Position numbers and translations under genes: made by a program. The notes below the pieces were generated by a model. That model was not told where the DNA came from, made no database searches, and was given only the letters and a program-made list of their open reading frames with translations. From JAYEIH01 sp034659995 (GTDB lineage Archaea > Methanobacteriota_B > Thermococci > Methanofastidiosales > B48-G16), in assembly GCA_034659995.1 (NCBI GenBank), contig JAYEIH010000119.1, positions 1 to 7,133 on the forward strand: DNA of 7,133 nt, given 5' to 3'. This document shows positions 5,136-7,133 of the stretch, one piece after another (position 1 is the stretch's first letter; every line of letters starts with the position of its first letter).

Positions 5136-6617
5136 TCATCCTCTTAAAAATAATTTTAGTTCTCGCAGCTGTTTCAGGTCATTTTTGTAAAGGTCTCTGA
5201 GATCAACGATATCCCAGTACTCTCGTATAATTCTGCCCGGGCCGGGCCCCCATGCAAGCACAGGAATATCTTCCCCAAGAAGCGGAACAACAACCTCCGG
5301 TCTAAAGATGCCTGCACCGAACAGCTCCACCCACTCCTTCTTCTTTGGATGGAATACCTCTGCTTCAACACTCGGTTCTGTATACGGGAAGTATGCGGGT
5401 CTAAACCTGAACTTACTGAACCCCATCTTTACGAGATACCGTTTTAAGTAGCCCAGAAGCTGTCGGAAAGTGGCAGTCTTATCTATCACGATACCGTCCG
5501 TTTGATAGAACTCCGCCAGATGATTCCAGTCCAGGGTTTCGTTCCTGAATACCTTCCCCACCGAGAAGAACTTTGCAGGTATATCTCCTTTATCCAGCCC
5601 TGCCAGCGTCCGTGCGGAGAGACTTGTTGTGTGCGTCCGTAGAATGAGCTTCTTTGCTATTCTTTCATCCCATGTATAGCCCCAGCCCTCTGTTATTCCG
5701 TCTTCATGCATTTTTTTTACCCGTTCCACCAGATCTTTTGATGGGAGAGGCGCTTCCTCAGGGTCCTTTAAAAAGAAGGTGTCCTGCATATCCCGCGCAG
5801 GATGATCCTGCGGTTGGAACAGTGCGTCAAAGACCCAGAACTGTGTATCGACTATCGGCCCAGTCATCTCCTTGAATCCCATCTCTATCCAGATGCTTCG
5901 TACGTACTCCAGCGCCTGATTGACAAAATGCTTTTTTCCGGGATAAATGGTTCTCACATCTGTTTTTATATTAAATCTTTTGAAATCTACATCCCCCCAT
6001 GATTTTTTTGTAATAATTTCAGGGGTAAGCTGTGATAACTCTTTTTTAAGTGTTATACCCTCTTTTATCCTTTTTATACCTCTTTCTGTTAGTATAAGGC
6101 TTCTTTTTCTTTTTTCCTTTATTTTTATTGCCTTTCTGGATTTTAAGATTCTTAGGGTCTCCTTTGAAATTTCCTGAAGAGGCACCCTTTTCTTCCTCAT
6201 TATTTTTAGTATTTTTTCGTCTTCTGTTTTTTTGTCAAGGAAATTTTTTCCTTTTTCAGTAATTTCGAGGTAATTTTTTCCGTTTTTTTTCCTGATTTTG
6301 GCCCAACCCCGCTTTCTAAGCCATCCAAGAACAGTTCCACTCTTCAGATCCAGCTCCTCAAGGAATATGCCCCCCCCTGCATTTTCCAGTATCTTTCTTT
6401 CCGGAAGTCTTTTTGAAAGTTCTTTTCCTTCTTCTGTTATAGTAGCTGTTTTTTCTATTTCTTCTTTGATTTCTACCATCTTTTTAGAAGAGAGCCAGAG
6501 TGAAGCTCGCATTATGGCAACCTCATCCATCTCTGTCTTTTCCGATATTTTTTTTATGGTTTCTTCTTTGTTATTCTCTAACGCTAAAAGAACTCTTTTT
6601 TCATGTAAACTAAGCAC
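5136..6617 (-). CDS. pheS: Phenylalanine--tRNA ligase alpha subunit, archaeal type
   Basis: This is the catalytic alpha subunit of PheRS. I start it at GTG 6617 (493 aa). GGAGGTG at 6623-6629 is an ideal Shine-Dalgarno 5 bases before this codon, whereas starting at the TTG at 6641 would put that site inside the gene. Residues 1-200 are lysine-rich and hold about three winged-helix units (e.g. LSLHEKRVLLALE, EITEKGKNFL, LILTERGIKRI), as in archaeal and eukaryotic alpha subunits that contact tRNA. The class II core follows. Motif 1 region: GFKEMTGPIVDTQFW (about 247-261) and FQPQDHPARD. Motif 2: VGKVFRNETLDWNHLAEFYQ (353-372). Phe-pocket region: FRPAYFPYTEPS (about 405-416). Motif 3: VLAWGPGPGR (453-462), where the usual GLGxxR-type sequence has prolines. 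All core motifs are present, so the enzyme should be active. pheT follows after 4 bp. Confidence 0.97.
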   Translation of the reverse strand: MLSLHEKRVLLALENNKEETIKKISEKTEMDEVAIMRASLWLSSKKMVEIKEEIEKTATITEEGKELSKRLPERKILENAGGGIFLEELDLKSGTVLGWLRKRGWAKIRKKNGKNYLEITEKGKNFLDKKTEDEKILKIMRKKRVPLQEISKETLRILKSRKAIKIKEKRKRSLILTERGIKRIKEGITLKKELSQLTPEIITKKSWGDVDFKRFNIKTDVRTIYPGKKHFVNQALEYVRSIWIEMGFKEMTGPIVDTQFWVFDALFQPQDHPARDMQDTFFLKDPEEAPLPSKDLVERVKKMHEDGITEGWGYTWDERIAKKLILRTHTTSLSARTLAGLDKGDIPAKFFSVGKVFRNETLDWNHLAEFYQTDGIVIDKTATFRQLLGYLKRYLVKMGFSKFRFRPAYFPYTEPSVEAEVFHPKKKEWVELFGAGIFRPEVVVPLLGEDIPVLAWGPGPGRIIREYWDIVDLRDLYKNDLKQLRELKLFLRG

Positions 6618-6622
6618 AAAAG

Positions 6623-6629
6623 CACCTCC
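6623..6629 (-). promoter_or_regulatory. Shine-Dalgarno of pheS, deciding the start
   Basis: On the minus strand GGAGGTG lies 5 nt before GTG 6617. It is the strongest ribosome-binding site in the window and shows that the upstream in-frame TTG at 6641 is not the start. Confidence 0.85.
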
Positions 6630-6653
6630 TTTTTGGAGCAATCAAAATTGGCG

Positions 6654-6694
6654 GGCATCACGCACCGTATTGTTCATACATGCATTATGATGCC
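6654..6694 (-). promoter_or_regulatory. 41-bp imperfect inverted repeat over the pheS start region
   Basis: The outer arms GGCATCA (6654-6660) and TGATGCC (6688-6694) pair perfectly. Inner arms (GCATGTAT against ATACGGTGC on the minus strand) pair with one bulge and one G-T, leaving a 5-base loop. The repeat covers the transcription start predicted from the TATA box at 6698-6706 (near 6677), so a DNA operator is more likely than a complete leader hairpin. If transcription starts further upstream it would form a hairpin about 37 nt before the pheS start. Confidence 0.55.
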
Positions 6695-6697
6695 ATG

Positions 6698-6706
6698 TTT
6701 TAAAAA
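6698..6706 (-). promoter_or_regulatory. TATA box of the pheST operon
   Basis: TTTTTAAAA on the minus strand, preceded by GAACC as a possible BRE. The start is expected near 6677, giving a leader of about 60 nt that contains the Shine-Dalgarno at 6623-6629. No Phe-rich leader peptide or recognisable T-box is visible. Confidence 0.5.
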
Positions 6707-6748
6707 GGTTCTCATGCATATAGAATGAGTCTTTTCTTGACGGGAAGC

Positions 6749-6756
6749 TTTATAAG
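6749..6756 (+). promoter_or_regulatory. TATA box of the MFS remnant
   Basis: TTTATAAG preceded by GGGAAGC (a BRE-like purine stretch) is the best archaeal TATA box in the window. Its centre is about 25 bp before ATG 6777, implying a leaderless mRNA. It also rules out ATG 6762, which lies only 5 bp after the box. Confidence 0.65.
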
Positions 6757-6776
6757 TATGTATGTGCATCCATACA

Positions 6777-7016
6777 ATGATGAGATTTATCAGTGAAAAC
6801 TACAGGATCCTCAAGGAGTATAAAAATTTAGCAGAGCTGCTCTTTGCAGTCTTCGTCAGCATGTTAGGGTTCGGACTGATTATACCTTTTCTCCCTATAT
6901 ATGCAGATAGTTTTGGAGCTACAAAGTTTGAAATAGGTATTCTCACTGCCACATTTGCTCTTACAAGAGTCTTAACCCCATATGTTGGCGGATATTTTGT
7001 AGAGAATTTTGATTAA
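6777..7016 (+). pseudogene. N-terminal remnant of a major facilitator superfamily transporter
   Basis: The 79-codon frame has a basic cytoplasmic N-terminus and TM1 at about 20-43 (LLFAVFVSMLGFGLIIPFLP), followed by the IYADSFGAT loop. TM2 is at about 52-74 (IGILTATFALTRVLTPYVGG). The sequence then enters loop 2-3, where MFS drug-efflux-type proteins carry motif A (GxxxDRxGRR). Here it reads GGYFVENFD and stops with TAA at 7014. About 400 residues and 12 helices would be normal, so ten helices are missing. No continuation of MFS character is seen in any frame after 7016, which argues for deletion or rearrangement rather than a single nonsense change. I place the start at ATG 6777 (or 6780) because of its distance to the TATA box. 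The substrate cannot be predicted. It is transcribed divergently from pheS. Confidence 0.8.
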
Positions 7017-7133
7017 GTTCCATTTTTCGTTCAATCTAAGCAGATTCAATTCTATTTCTGATTGACCTCTTTTTTCAGTCCAGATTTATCCTATTTTTCT
7101 ACTGTTTTTCTTTCTTTTTCCTTTATTTACCTC
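7017..7133 (+). other. T-rich stretch without a recognisable gene
   Basis: I see no coding signal on either strand. There is a small hairpin (AATCT-AAGC-AGATT, 7033-7046), then repeated T-runs (near 7068-7077 and 7090-7130) that resemble euryarchaeal termination tracts for plus-strand transcription. It could also be the edge of whatever replaced the 3' part of the MFS gene. Confidence 0.35.

Noticed and set aside
6298..6690. 130-codon plus-strand frame opposite the pheS N-terminus
   Set aside because: Its serine/phenylalanine-rich translation is what antisense to lysine/glutamate-rich pheS produces, so it is not a gene.

Overview
The window is from an archaeon, probably a euryarchaeal or methanogen/ANME-like lineage, although the exact group cannot be fixed from this sequence. 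Three things point that way. The phenylalanyl-tRNA synthetase pair has the archaeal/eukaryotic architecture: an alpha subunit with a long winged-helix N-terminus and a short (543-residue) beta subunit. The upstream regions carry TATA-like boxes about 25 bp before starts, several compatible with leaderless mRNAs. The small regulator has a winged-helix sequence of archaeal style. ATA, AGA and AGG codons are common.

Left block (1-3230, minus strand). In transcription order it reads: a ~100-residue winged-helix regulator (2887-3189); a 192-bp spacer packed with inverted repeats, palindromes and a 12-bp tandem repeat; a 408-residue secreted protein of unknown family (1468-2694); and a PQQ-like beta-propeller protein with a signal peptide and C-terminal membrane segments that runs off the left edge (1-1414). 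The layout suggests a regulator next to an exported, cell-surface gene pair. The spacer is the most structured non-coding DNA here and is a candidate operator or leader region.

Middle (3231-3499, plus strand). A divergent promoter region is followed by the first 44 codons of an ABC transporter ATPase. It breaks off inside the Walker A motif and is a gene remnant, converging on the end of pheT.

Right block (3500-6617, minus strand). This is a tightly coupled pheS-pheT operon (4-bp gap). The alpha subunit most likely begins at a GTG at 6617, behind a strong Shine-Dalgarno, rather than at the upstream TTG. A 41-bp imperfect inverted repeat lies over the predicted pheS transcription start.

Right edge (6749-7133, plus strand). 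A clear TATA box and a likely leaderless ATG drive only the first 79 codons of a major facilitator transporter. The reading frame stops just after TM2, and the rest is a T-rich stretch with no recognisable gene. Two promoter-bearing transporter stumps therefore flank pheST. No tRNA, rRNA, CRISPR array or intact mobile element was recognised.
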